Shown piece after piece: positions 53,986-62,631 of a stretch of DNA of 64,000 bases. The position numbers and the translations under genes were made by a program. Within the stretch, counting starts at the first letter, position 1. Each line of letters begins with the position of its first letter. The notes beneath the pieces were generated by a model, which did no database searches, was not told where the DNA came from, and saw nothing but the letters and a program-made list of their open reading frames with translations. This DNA comes from Gillisella vitis (GTDB lineage Bacteria; Pseudomonadota; Alphaproteobacteria; Rhizobiales; Rhizobiaceae), in NCBI GenBank assembly GCA_009744235.1, contig WPHV01000008.1, forward strand, positions 1 to 64,000, given 5' to 3'.

Positions 53986-54215
53986 CGACTGACGCGATCA
54001 AGACGTAGAGCTGGATGCGAATTGCGTCCCTTTCATTGCCGAATTCAATTAATCCATAAAAACAATAGATTATTGTTCTTGAGGAATGAAATTGTGCAAA
54101 AGCCTATTTCTTTTGCATTGCAAAAAATGGTTTTATCGCCTTCGCGTCCTGAAGATCACTCTGTCATTGTTGGTTGTATCGGAGCGATGACTTCTTCCAT
54201 CAAGGGACGACAACA
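53986..54215. other. AT-rich leader upstream of the first MetQ gene
   Basis: These 230 bases hold no recognisable gene and no riboswitch that I can identify. They include an AT-rich segment at 54050-54140 likely to contain the operon promoter. Confidence 0.35.
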
Positions 54216-55046
54216 ATGACAAAAATATTCGGAAACACACCATCTTTGTCGCGCAGAGCGGGTCTGGCAGCCTTGATGGCGCTGGCCGTCACTGCTGGTA
54301 CCGGCGCATTGCAGGCCCACGCCGAGGATAAGGTGATCAAGGTTGGCATCGTCAGCGGTGAAGATGAAGATGTCTGGCGCGCGGTGGCGCAGGAAGCCGC
54401 CAAGACGGGTCTGACCATCAAGACGGTGGTGTTTAACGATTACACCCAGCCGAATGAAGCGCTGGAGCGCGGCGAAATCGACGCCAATGCCTTCCAGCAC
54501 AAGCCCTATCTGGATAACCAGATCAAGCAGCACGGCTACCACATCACGCCGGTTGGCTATACGGGTGTCTGGCCCATTGGCCTCTATACCAAGAAATACA
54601 AGGCGGTTGCCGATCTTTCCAAGGGTGCGCAGATTGGCGTTCCCAACGACCCTTCCAATGAAGGCCGGGCGCTGCGCGTGCTGCAAGATCAGGGTTTAAT
54701 CAAGCTGAAGGACGGCACAGGCATTCTGGCAACCATTGCCGATATCACTGAAAATCCAAAATCTATCAAGATCAAGGAATTGGATGCGGGCATTGTTGGC
54801 CGGGCCATTGACGACCTTGACGCTGCTGTCGTCAATACCGACTGGGCGCTGAAGGCAGGTCTCAAGCCCACTGATCGCATTGCGCAGGAGCCAACGGCTG
54901 ACAACCCGTACCGCAACTTCATTGCCGTCAAACAGGGCAAGGAAAATGAGGCTTGGGTCAAGACGCTGGTGGCTTCTTACCAGAACGATACGGTCAAGGC
55001 CGTGTTTGACAAGGTCTACAAAGGCACCGGCATCGTTGCCTATTGA
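54216..55046 (+). CDS. MetQ/NlpA-family substrate-binding protein, module 1
   Basis: The 276-residue protein has a Sec signal peptide ending ALQAHA before EDKVIKVG. There is no lipobox Cys, so it should be soluble periplasmic rather than a lipoprotein like E. coli MetQ. KVGIVSGEDEDVWRAVAQEA, DANAFQHKPYLDNQIKQHGY (compare D-x-NxFQHxPYL) and NDPSNEGRALRVLQ are family motifs. The start at 54216 is chosen because the signal sequence begins there. Methionine or another sulfur compound is the expected ligand. Confidence 0.88.
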   Translation: MTKIFGNTPSLSRRAGLAALMALAVTAGTGALQAHAEDKVIKVGIVSGEDEDVWRAVAQEAAKTGLTIKTVVFNDYTQPNEALERGEIDANAFQHKPYLDNQIKQHGYHITPVGYTGVWPIGLYTKKYKAVADLSKGAQIGVPNDPSNEGRALRVLQDQGLIKLKDGTGILATIADITENPKSIKIKELDAGIVGRAIDDLDAAVVNTDWALKAGLKPTDRIAQEPTADNPYRNFIAVKQGKENEAWVKTLVASYQNDTVKAVFDKVYKGTGIVAY

Positions 55047-55122
55047 TCATTGAACGGCGTTTTAGTGGTGAGGCGGCGAGGCTTTTGGCCCCGCCGCCTT
55101 CGCCCGTTTGGAGTGATAGTGT

Positions 55123-56196
55123 ATGAACAGTCAGCCATTGTTTGCTGAGGCAACCCCCGTTCCTGATCCCGATCTCAACAGCGTTGTTAAACTCACCGAT
55201 GTCCATCGTCGCTTTGGAGACACCGTCGCGTTGGATGGAATTTCGCTGGATGTCCGTAAGGGCGAAATTCTCGGCATTATCGGGCGCAGTGGTGCCGGTA
55301 AATCCACCTTGATCCGCTGCCTGAATGGGCTGGAACAGGCTGATCGGGGCGAAATCCGTATTGAAGGCCGCAACATTGTTGGCCTTGCGGAGCAGGCATT
55401 ACAGCCCTTGCGGCGGCGTATTGGCATGGTGTTTCAGCATTTTAATCTGCTTTCCGCCAAAACCGTGGAAGTCAATGTGGCGCTGCCGCTGAAAATCGAA
55501 GGTATGGCAAAGGCAGAACGCCTGGCCCGTGCCCGCGATCTGCTGGAGCTGGTGGGCTTGAGCGATAAGGCCAAGGCCTATCCTGCAGCCCTCTCCGGCG
55601 GGCAAAAACAACGGGTTGGCATTGCCCGCGCCCTTGCCGCACGGCCTGCCCTGCTGCTGTCGGACGAGGCGACCTCGGCGCTTGATCCGGAAACAACCCG
55701 CTCGATTCTGGCCTTATTGAAGGATATCAACAAAAAACTTGGCCTGACGATTGTGCTGATCACCCATGAGATGGATGTGGTGCGCTCGATTGCCGACCGG
55801 GTTGCCGTGATTGATGCCGGGCGAATTGTTGAGCAAGGCGATGTTTGGTCGGTTTTTGCCAATCCGCAAGCCGAGATTACCAAGAGCCTGCTGTCGGGCA
55901 ATAGACCGCAACTTCCCAGCCATCTTGCTTCAAAGCTGCGCTCCGAAACGGGCGACACTGTGGTTTTGAGTGTCGATCTCGCGGGAGATTATGCCCAAGG
56001 CAGGCTGTTTGCCGATCTCGCCGACAGTTTTCAAAACGGCGTGCGGCTGGTGCAAGGGGGTGTTGAGCATATTCAAACCCAGGTGGTTGCTCGGTTGTTT
56101 CTGACAGTTCCCGCCAGCGATCTGACCCTGCTGCAAAAGCTTCAGGCCCAGTTGAAATCCCATCATGCCCGTGTGGAGGTCCTTGGCTATGTCTGA
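55123..56196 (+). CDS. MetN-type ABC transporter ATP-binding protein, module 1
   Basis: The 357-residue ATPase has Walker A GRSGAGKST, Q-loop FQHFNLLSAKTV, signature LSGGQKQRVGIARAL, Walker B LLLSDEATSALDPET and switch His in LITHEMDVV. The C-terminal 80 residues form a NIL-type regulatory domain (QTQVVARLFLTVP), which in MetN binds methionine and inhibits transport. It overlaps the permease gene by eight bases. Confidence 0.92.
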   Translation: MNSQPLFAEATPVPDPDLNSVVKLTDVHRRFGDTVALDGISLDVRKGEILGIIGRSGAGKSTLIRCLNGLEQADRGEIRIEGRNIVGLAEQALQPLRRRIGMVFQHFNLLSAKTVEVNVALPLKIEGMAKAERLARARDLLELVGLSDKAKAYPAALSGGQKQRVGIARALAARPALLLSDEATSALDPETTRSILALLKDINKKLGLTIVLITHEMDVVRSIADRVAVIDAGRIVEQGDVWSVFANPQAEITKSLLSGNRPQLPSHLASKLRSETGDTVVLSVDLAGDYAQGRLFADLADSFQNGVRLVQGGVEHIQTQVVARLFLTVPASDLTLLQKLQAQLKSHHARVEVLGYV

Positions 56197-56842
56197 TGTT
56201 ATGATTGACCTTCTCCTCAGTGCTCTCTGGGAAACGGTATTGATGACCGTTGCCTCTGGCCTGATTTCGCTGGTGGCGGGTCTCCCGCTTGGCTTGGCGC
56301 TGGTGGTGACGGCAAAGGGCGGCATTGCCGAATATCTATGGATCAACCGCGTGCTTGGAGCCGTGGTCAATGCCTTTCGCTCCATTCCGTTTATCATTCT
56401 GCTGGTGGCGCTCATCCCGTTGACCCGGTTGATAGTTGGCACAGCGCTTGGAACTTGGGCGGCGATTGTACCGCTGGCCATCGCGGCCACGCCCTATTAT
56501 GCCCGCATTGCCGAAGTGTCGTTGCGGGAGGTGGATCGCGGCCTGATTGACGCTGTGCGCGCCATGGGCGGCAATCGCTGGACCATCATCCGCGAAGTTC
56601 TAGTCCCCGAAGCGCTTCCCGGCATTATTTCCGGCTTTACCGTCACATTTGTAACCCTCATCGGCGCCTCGGCCATTGCGGGGGCGATTGGCGCAGGTGG
56701 GCTTGGTGATCTGGCCATTCGGTATGGCTATCAGCGGTTCGAAACAACGGTGATGATTGCCGTGGTTATTGTGCTGATCATCCTTGTCTGCGGTATCCAA
56801 TGGCTGGGTGATCGATTGGTTGCACAACTGGACAGACGATAA
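56189..56842 (+). CDS. MetI-type ABC transporter permease, module 1
   Basis: The 217-residue permease has five to six hydrophobic segments. AWETVLMTVASG and the EAA-like loop LIDAVRAMGGNRWTIIREVL with GAIGAGGLGDLAIRYGYQRF match MetI. ATG 56189 overlaps the MetN stop. With the two genes upstream it forms a complete Met-type importer. Confidence 0.9.
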   Translation: MSDVMIDLLLSALWETVLMTVASGLISLVAGLPLGLALVVTAKGGIAEYLWINRVLGAVVNAFRSIPFIILLVALIPLTRLIVGTALGTWAAIVPLAIAATPYYARIAEVSLREVDRGLIDAVRAMGGNRWTIIREVLVPEALPGIISGFTVTFVTLIGASAIAGAIGAGGLGDLAIRYGYQRFETTVMIAVVIVLIILVCGIQWLGDRLVAQLDRR

Positions 56843-56851
56843 CAATCACGA

Positions 56852-56902
56852 TGCCGCAAGAGGGGTCGCGCACGGCATGCCGGTTGCTTTCCTCTTGCGG
56901 CA
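56852..56902. terminator. Terminator-like hairpin after module 1
   Basis: TGCCGCAAGAGG (56852-56863) pairs exactly with CCTCTTGCGGCA (56891-56902), with an inner CGGCATGCCG. A pyrimidine-rich ATTTTCTCCTTTTTT follows. It separates the two Met-type modules. Confidence 0.65.
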
Positions 56903-56959
56903 GAAAGATTTTCTCCTTTTTTCCCGCAGATGAGTACGAGACGCCTCCTAAAAACAACT

Positions 56960-56994
56960 AAATCTATTAGATTTATGTCCTAATAGAAATTAGG
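56960..56994. promoter_or_regulatory. Double palindrome upstream of module 2
   Basis: AAATCTA-T-TAGATTT (56960-56974) is followed by CCTAAT-AGAA-ATTAGG (56979-56994), just before the ATG at 57002. They are probably operators, but the second would overlap the ribosome-binding region, suggesting repression. Confidence 0.45.
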
Positions 56995-57001
56995 GGGTGT
57001 C

Positions 57002-57805
57002 ATGACATTCAAAGTTAAAACGCTGCTTGCAGCCACACTGATTGCACTGTCTGGCAATGCATATGCCGAAACCATCAAGGTGGGTGTTGTTCCCGGCGTT
57101 TATGCCGATTCCATCGAGGCGCTGGTGCCGGAAGCAAATGCCGCCGGGCTGGATGTGCAGGTGGTGGAGTTCAGTGATTGGACCACCCCGAACATTGCCC
57201 TTCAGGCGGGCGATATTGATGTCAATTATTTTCAGCACAAGCCATTTCTCGACAATGCGGTGGCGCAGCGCGGCTATGATATTGTGCCAGCGGGCATTGG
57301 CACGCTTGCCAACATCGGCATCTACTCTTTGAAATACAAGGATTTTGCCAGCGTGCCTGATGGCGCAACCGTTGCCATCGCCAATGATCCGGTCAATCAG
57401 GGTCGCGGTCTGCTGCTGTTGCAAAAAGGTGGACTGATTAAGCTGAAGGATGGTGTTGGCTTCAAGGGGTCGCTCGACGATATTATCGATAACCCAAAAC
57501 ACGTCACGTTCACGGAAGTGGAAGGTCCTCAACTGGCCCGCATTACCCGGGATGTCGATCTGGCCCTTGGCTATCCTCACTTCATTGTTGCCGCCAAGGC
57601 GTTTGATCCCAGCTCCGGTCTGATCTATTCCGGCGTAGATGACAAGCAGTTCGCCATTGTCTTTGCCGCACGCAAGGACAAGGCTGATAGTCCAGCGTTG
57701 AAAAAGCTGGTGGAGATCTATCAGCACTCCGATGCCGTGAAAGCTGCAATCGATAAGGCCTTCGGCCATGATCGCAAGCTTTATACGCTGGCATGGCAGC
57801 AGTGA
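57002..57805 (+). CDS. MetQ/NlpA-family substrate-binding protein, module 2
   Basis: The 267-residue protein has a signal peptide MTFKVKTLLAATLIALSGNA, cleaved near AYA-ETIKVG, again without lipobox Cys. GVVPGVYADSIEALVPEANA, DVNYFQHKPFLDNAVAQRGY and NDPVNQGRGLLLLQ place it in the MetQ family. It differs clearly from module 1, so a distinct ligand is likely. It overlaps the following ATPase gene by 13 bases. Confidence 0.88.
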   Translation: MTFKVKTLLAATLIALSGNAYAETIKVGVVPGVYADSIEALVPEANAAGLDVQVVEFSDWTTPNIALQAGDIDVNYFQHKPFLDNAVAQRGYDIVPAGIGTLANIGIYSLKYKDFASVPDGATVAIANDPVNQGRGLLLLQKGGLIKLKDGVGFKGSLDDIIDNPKHVTFTEVEGPQLARITRDVDLALGYPHFIVAAKAFDPSSGLIYSGVDDKQFAIVFAARKDKADSPALKKLVEIYQHSDAVKAAIDKAFGHDRKLYTLAWQQ

Positions 57806-58947
57806 GCACAGTCCTGTTTGATCAGGTCGATGCGAACAGGGTGGAGCATAATAGCTCCGCCGCGAGCGCATCGCGGGCTTCCGCTGCACCTCAGAAAAGT
57901 CTAGCGCTGCAAGGCGCTGGCTCGGTCGTGTTCGAGAACCTTTCCAAGGTTTACACCTCATCGGCCGGGCCTGTTCATGCCCTGAAAGATATTTCTGTTA
58001 ACGTGCCTGCGGGCAGTATTTTTGGCATTATCGGCCGCAGCGGTGCCGGCAAATCCAGCCTGTTGCGCACCATCAATCGGTTGGAGCGGCCAACGGGCGG
58101 GCGCGTTCTGGTGGATGGTGAGGATATTGCCGGTTTTACTGATGATCAGTTGGTGGGCCTTCGCCGCCGCGTTGGTATGATCTTTCAGCATTTCAATCTG
58201 CTATCGGCCAAGACAGTCTGGGGCAATGTGGCACTCCCGCTTCTGGTGGCGGGCGTGGGGCGCAACGAGATCAACCAGCGTGTGGCGGATGTGCTGAAAC
58301 TGGTGGGTCTCGAAGGCAAGGAAACCACTTATCCGTCCCGACTATCCGGTGGACAAAAGCAACGTGTTGGCATTGCTCGCGCGCTCGTCAGCAGGCCGGA
58401 GATTTTGCTGTGCGATGAAGCAACATCGGCGCTCGACCCGGAAACCACCCTTTCGATCCTAAGGCTTTTGCAAGACATCAACCAGCGTCTGAAACTCACC
58501 ATCGTCTTGATCACCCATGAAATGAGCGTGATCCGCGAAATCTGCGATCAGGTGTTGGTGCTGGAACAGGGCGAGATTGCCGAACAGGGCCGCGTCTGGC
58601 AAATTTTTGGCAAGCCCAACCACCCGGCCACCAAGGCCTTGCTGGAGCCGCTTCAACGCGGTTTGCCGGTCGATCTCGCATCGCGTCTTGAGGTTGGTGG
58701 TGATGGCAGGGCGGTGGTTGAACTATCCTATACCGGCGAGGGCGGGATGGAGCCTGATCTCAGCGCCATCAGTGCTGCATTTGGCCCTGGCAGCCGTCTT
58801 GTTCAAAGCAATCTGGATCGCATTCAGGGTCATGTGCAGGGACAGGTATTGATCATTGCCGCCAATCCACCCGATGTTTCATCTCCATTGCTTCAGGCTT
58901 TGGCGCATTCTGTGAGGATATTGGGCTATGTCACCGCTGATGTATGA
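57793..58947 (+). CDS. MetN-type ABC transporter ATP-binding protein, module 2
   Basis: The 384-residue ATPase has a roughly 40-residue N-terminal extension before VFENLSKVYTSSAGPVHALK. Walker A GRSGAGKSS, Q-loop FQHFNLLSAKTVWGN, signature LSGGQKQRVGIARAL and Walker B ILLCDEATSALDPET are intact, and a NIL-type domain closes it. It overlaps both neighbours, indicating one transcript with MetQ2, MetI2 and the monooxygenase. Confidence 0.92.
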   Translation: MAAVSTVLFDQVDANRVEHNSSAASASRASAAPQKSLALQGAGSVVFENLSKVYTSSAGPVHALKDISVNVPAGSIFGIIGRSGAGKSSLLRTINRLERPTGGRVLVDGEDIAGFTDDQLVGLRRRVGMIFQHFNLLSAKTVWGNVALPLLVAGVGRNEINQRVADVLKLVGLEGKETTYPSRLSGGQKQRVGIARALVSRPEILLCDEATSALDPETTLSILRLLQDINQRLKLTIVLITHEMSVIREICDQVLVLEQGEIAEQGRVWQIFGKPNHPATKALLEPLQRGLPVDLASRLEVGGDGRAVVELSYTGEGGMEPDLSAISAAFGPGSRLVQSNLDRIQGHVQGQVLIIAANPPDVSSPLLQALAHSVRILGYVTADV

Positions 58948-59581
58948 ACGCTTGGGGCGTGCCTTTTTGGACACCCTCACTATGGTGGGCATCTCGGCAC
59001 TGTTTGCCCTTGTTGTTGGCATTCCGCTTGCGGTTTTCCTGGTGCTGTCCTCGCCCGGAGGTTTGATTGAGGCACCGCGCGCCAACAGGGTGTTGGGTGC
59101 GCTGATCAACGGTTTTCGCGCCACACCCTTCATTGTGCTAATGGTGGCATTGTTGCCTTTTACCCGTCTTGTAACAGGTACGACTATCGGTGTATGGGCC
59201 GCCATTGTGCCGCTGTCGATCAGCGCCACACCCTTCTTTGCCCGCATTGCCGAGGTCAGTTTGCGAGAGGTGGATCATGGATTGATTGAAGCCGCGCAGG
59301 CCATTGGATGTCGCCGTTGGCATATCATTCGCCATGTGCTGCTGCCCGAATCCCTGCCCGGTCTGGTGGGCGGTTTTACCATCACCATTGTGACGATGAT
59401 CGGGGCGTCAGCCATGGCTGGGGCGGTGGGCGCGGGCGGGCTTGGTGACATGGCCATCCGCTATGGCTATCAGCGGTTTGATACCACAGTGATGATTGCG
59501 GTGATCATCGTGTTGATTGCCACGGTCTGCCTTGTACAATTTACTGGAGACATCATCGTCCGTCGCTTGCGGGCGCGGTAG
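58928..59581 (+). CDS. MetI-type ABC transporter permease, module 2
   Basis: The 217-residue permease is closely similar to module 1 (GAVGAGGLGDMAIRYGYQRF near the end; LIEAAQAIGCRRWHIIRHVL loop). It overlaps the ATPase gene by 20 bases and is followed after 26 bases by the monooxygenase. Confidence 0.9.
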   Translation: MSPLMYERLGRAFLDTLTMVGISALFALVVGIPLAVFLVLSSPGGLIEAPRANRVLGALINGFRATPFIVLMVALLPFTRLVTGTTIGVWAAIVPLSISATPFFARIAEVSLREVDHGLIEAAQAIGCRRWHIIRHVLLPESLPGLVGGFTITIVTMIGASAMAGAVGAGGLGDMAIRYGYQRFDTTVMIAVIIVLIATVCLVQFTGDIIVRRLRAR

Positions 59582-59607
59582 CGTCCGTTCCCATCGAGAA
59601 TAGTATC

Positions 59608-60966
59608 ATGCCCCCCAGAAAACAGATTATCCTCAATGCCTTCAACATGAATTGTGTGGGGCATATCAACCATGGCCTTTGGGCGCATCCCCGTGATCGC
59701 TCCCATGAATACAAGTCGCTGCGCTACTGGACTGATCTTGCCCGCACACTGGAGCGCGGCCTGTTTGATGGGCTGTTTCTCGCCGACATTGTCGGGGTCT
59801 ATGATATTTACCAGGACTCGGTTGATCTGACATTGCGGGAATCCATCCAGCTACCGGTCAATGACCCGATGCTGCTGGTGTCAGGCATGGCATCCGTCAC
59901 CGATAATCTTGGCTTTGGCATCACAGTGAATACCAGTGTCGAGGCGCCCTATACCTTTGCCAGAAAAATCTCGACGCTCGATCATCTCACCTCAGGCCGG
60001 ATCGGCTGGAATATTGTCACTGGTTATCTCGATAGCGCCGCCAAGGCATTGGGCAAGACCGGCATGACCGAGCATGACACCCGCTACGACCAGGCCGACG
60101 ACTATATGGACCTGTTATATAAGCTCTGGGAGGGAAGCTGGGAGGAGGGGGCCGTGCGCCTCGACAAGCAGGCGCGGATATATGCCGATCCTGCCAAGGT
60201 TCATAAGGTCCAGCACCATGGACCCTATTACCAGTCCGAGGGCTACCATCTGAGCGAGCCCTCGATCCAGCGTACGCCGGTACTCTATCAGGCTGGCACA
60301 TCGGGTAGGGGCCGGAAATTTGCCGCACGCCACGCCGAATGCGTGTTTATCGGTGCAACGGACAAGGCCGCGGCACGCAAAACAGCTCAGGCTTTGCGGG
60401 AAGAGGTGGTCGTCGCAGGACGCCATCCTGATGACATCAAGATTTTTCTTGGTGTTACTGTTGTGACTGACAAAAGCCGGGAAGCCGCCGCCGACAAGCT
60501 GGAGGATTACCGCCGCTATGCCAGCCCGCAAGCGGGCCTGGCGCATTTTTCGGCCGGAAGCGGAATCGATCTCTCCCGCTACGAGCTTGATGATCCTATC
60601 CAGTACGGCCCCACCAATGCCATCCAGTCCGTCACGCAACTTGCCAAACAGAAGGGTTGGACCAAGCGACAATTGTTGAACGAGCTTTCCATCGGTGGAC
60701 GTTATCCGCTGATCACCGGCGCGCCTGGCGAGGTGGCAGAGGAACTGATCTCCTGGATCGATGAAGGCGATATCGATGGCTTCAATCTCACCCGCACCGT
60801 GACGCCGGAAAGCTATGAGGATTTTATCGAGTTTGTGGTGCCGGAATTGCAAAGTCGGGGCGCTTACAAGACCAGCTATGGCCAGGGCTCCTTAAGGCAT
60901 CGGCTGTTTGGCGAAGGCAACCGGCTTCCCGCCCGCCATGCCGGCCGCCGCTATAACACTGCTTGA
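59608..60966 (+). CDS. FMN-dependent monooxygenase, NtaA/SnaA/DszA (SoxA) family
   Basis: The 452-residue flavin-dependent, luciferase-like oxygenase has NAFNMNCVGHINHGLWAHPR at the N-terminus, FDGLFLADIVGVYD, and RIGWNIVTGYLDSAAKALGK (the family's substrate/flavin loop), followed by YDQADDYMDLLYKLWEGSWE. Characterised members use FMNH2 from a partner reductase to oxidise nitrilotriacetate, dibenzothiophene sulfone or dimethyl sulfide. Linkage to a Met-type importer suggests oxidation of an imported organosulfur compound. The required flavin reductase is not in the window. Confidence 0.9.
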   Translation: MPPRKQIILNAFNMNCVGHINHGLWAHPRDRSHEYKSLRYWTDLARTLERGLFDGLFLADIVGVYDIYQDSVDLTLRESIQLPVNDPMLLVSGMASVTDNLGFGITVNTSVEAPYTFARKISTLDHLTSGRIGWNIVTGYLDSAAKALGKTGMTEHDTRYDQADDYMDLLYKLWEGSWEEGAVRLDKQARIYADPAKVHKVQHHGPYYQSEGYHLSEPSIQRTPVLYQAGTSGRGRKFAARHAECVFIGATDKAAARKTAQALREEVVVAGRHPDDIKIFLGVTVVTDKSREAAADKLEDYRRYASPQAGLAHFSAGSGIDLSRYELDDPIQYGPTNAIQSVTQLAKQKGWTKRQLLNELSIGGRYPLITGAPGEVAEELISWIDEGDIDGFNLTRTVTPESYEDFIEFVVPELQSRGAYKTSYGQGSLRHRLFGEGNRLPARHAGRRYNTA

Positions 60967-61140
60967 TAACATTTCCATCTGCAGAATAGGCGAATTTGTG
61001 GATCGTTTCATGACTGACAGAAATAGGATGCTGTCACAGGCGCATTTGGTCGGTGATCTGCTATGACGGCCAACCATGGATGAGTCGGTCGACAATGGAC
61101 TGTCTCACATTTGAGAAACGCGCCAGCTTCCAGAGCCTTA

Positions 61141-61188
61141 TTGCATAATTCTTTAAACCGGAATCGGTTTAAAGAGAAAATTATGCAA
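61141..61188. repeat. Rhizobiaceae-type long palindrome
   Basis: Outer arms TTGCATAATT/AATTATGCAA enclose CTTTAAACCG-GAAT-CGGTTTAAAG. The sequence resembles palindromes I know from intergenic regions of Agrobacterium and Rhizobium genomes. It may serve as a terminator for the monooxygenase operon. Confidence 0.6.
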
Positions 61189-61197
61189 CAAATATAA

Positions 61198-61323
61198 TAC
61201 CAAGTCTCGAAGATGCTAACGCATCCTCACCTTGAAGATGTTTCGAATATCTCAAATGCATCAAAGGTTTGAGCTATTCGATAAAGGAACACCAAGAGTC
61301 ATTTTCAATGACTCTTGGTATAA
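61198..61323. repeat. Two-hairpin intergenic repeat, copy 2
   Basis: Same order of blocks as 53858-53985. Here stem 1 is TCGAATATCTCAAA/TTTGAGCTATTCGA, and stem 2 is the exact CCAAGAGTCATT-TTC-AATGACTCTTGG (61292-61318). The stem-1 sequences differ between copies, yet both pair, which hints at selection for structure. Confidence 0.65.
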
Positions 61324-61585
61324 GAAGCTATAGCGAACCTTTGTGCGCCATATGTGGCGCACGGCGCTGTAGCCGCCGTTCGCCAACGAGCAATATTGCG
61401 TCTGAACCGCTCTACTTTTGCTGGAGACCGTTTGATTTAAGTTATGATGCCATGGCTGGGGTGTCCAGCAATGCATAGCATTGGTCTGGGCTGCTGCGGG
61501 TTTATCGGACATGAGGTTATGAGGGAACATTATATCACGAAGTCCGATGGAGATGGCCTTCGTGACATTGTTGCTGTGAGCGCCC

Positions 61586-61801
61586 TTACCCGCGAAGTAG
61601 AGGCAACAATTGTTTCCCCTGCCGCGCAATTTCGCTGAGATAAGGCGTATCTGATAAAACGAAATGCGTGATTCCCAGATCCTGATATTTTTTCAGGGAA
61701 CGGGCAACATCCTGCGCAGAACCCACCAACCAGGTGGTGCCTGCCCCCCGCCAAATTTGCCGGGTGCGGTGTAGAGATTGTCGTCGAGAACATCTCCGCG
61801 C
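61586..61801 (-). pseudogene. LLM-class flavin monooxygenase (SsuD-like) C-terminal fragment
   Basis: The minus strand reads DDNLYTAPGKFGG and then, after a frame change in a run of six G near 61750, AGTTWLVGSAQDVARSLKKY and THFVLSDTPYLSEIARQGKQ, ending LLPLLRG with a stop at 61586. This is the C-terminus of an alkanesulfonate-type monooxygenase. The rest was removed by the IS6-type element starting at 61802. It adds a second sulfur-type oxygenase to the region. Confidence 0.75.
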
Positions 61802-62619
61802 GGCATCGTAACGTTAACCGAACATCGAGCAAAATGTGGGATCTGGCTGGATGACCAGATTTACCCGTGATCCTCTTTATCGCCGACATCGATTTCCAGC
61901 GGAAGTTATCGCTCATGCCGTTTGGCTGTATTTCCGGTTTCCGCTCAGCCTGCGGATGGTTGAGGATCTGCTAGCAGCGCGGGGCATCATCGTCTCTCAT
62001 CAGACCGTTCGACTTTGGGCCGAGAAGTTCGGCAGACACTTAGCCAAGGACATCCGCAAGTGATCTGCGGGCAAGCTCGGGGACAAATGGCACCTTGATG
62101 ACGTAGTTATCACCATCGGTGGAAAGAAGCACTGACTTTGGCGCGCCGTTGACCAGGACGGCTTTGTCCTCGACGTGCTGGTGCAAAGCCGTCGCAACGC
62201 CAAGGCGGCAAAGCGTTTGATGCGCAAGCTCCTCAAAGCGCAAGGCCGCGCGCCGCATGTAATGATCACTGACAAGCTACGCTCCTATGGCGCGGCAAAA
62301 CGGGAGATCATGCCCGGCATCGAACACCGTTCTCATAAGGGACTGAACAATCGAGCGGAGAACTCCCATCAGCCCGTCCGACGAAGGAAAAAGATCATGA
62401 AGCGCTTCAAGTCGGCGCGACATCTTCAGCGTTTCGCGTCCATCCACGACCCGATCGCAAACCTCTTCAACCTTCCCCGCCACGATCTTCCATCCAACCA
62501 TCATCGCGAACTGCGAACAGCAGCCTTGGATATTCGGCGAGACGTCGCTCGCCTTCAAGCTGTCTGATCGAAGCAAATATCGAGCTTCCTTGGAATTGGC
62601 ACGTTAACTTTACGATGCC
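61802..62619. mobile_element. IS6-family element, copy 2 (818 bp, inactive)
   Basis: Ends GGCATCGTAACGTTAAC (61802) and, on the other strand, GGCATCGTAAAGTTAAC (to 62619) are good inverted repeats. The element is of the same type as 5762-6579 but in opposite orientation. No target duplication: flanks CTCCGCGC and TTCGGTGC differ. Confidence 0.85.
61836..62567 (+). pseudogene. IS6-family transposase (copy 2, two nonsense codons)
   Basis: Almost the same protein as 5814-6545 (RDPLYRRHRFPAEVIAHAVW, then NNRAENSHQPVRRR). TGA interrupts it at 62061-62063 (CGA in copy 1), and a second TGA follows KKH near 62135 (Trp codon context in copy 1). Both catalytic regions are otherwise preserved. Inactive unless complemented by copy 1. 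Confidence 0.88.
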
Positions 62620-62631
62620 TTCGGTGCTGTT

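Larger units (their letters stand above)
60967..61585. other. Non-coding region with several palindromes
   Basis: There is no recognisable gene here. It contains the Rhizobiaceae-type palindrome (61141-61188), the second copy of the two-hairpin repeat (61198-61323) and an exact hairpin GTGCGCCA-TATG-TGGCGCAC at 61343-61362. Confidence 0.5.

Noticed and set aside
53986..54215. SAM-responsive riboswitch upstream of the MetQ gene
   Set aside because: I could not find SAM-II/SAM-V-like conserved blocks; a covariance search would be needed to exclude it.
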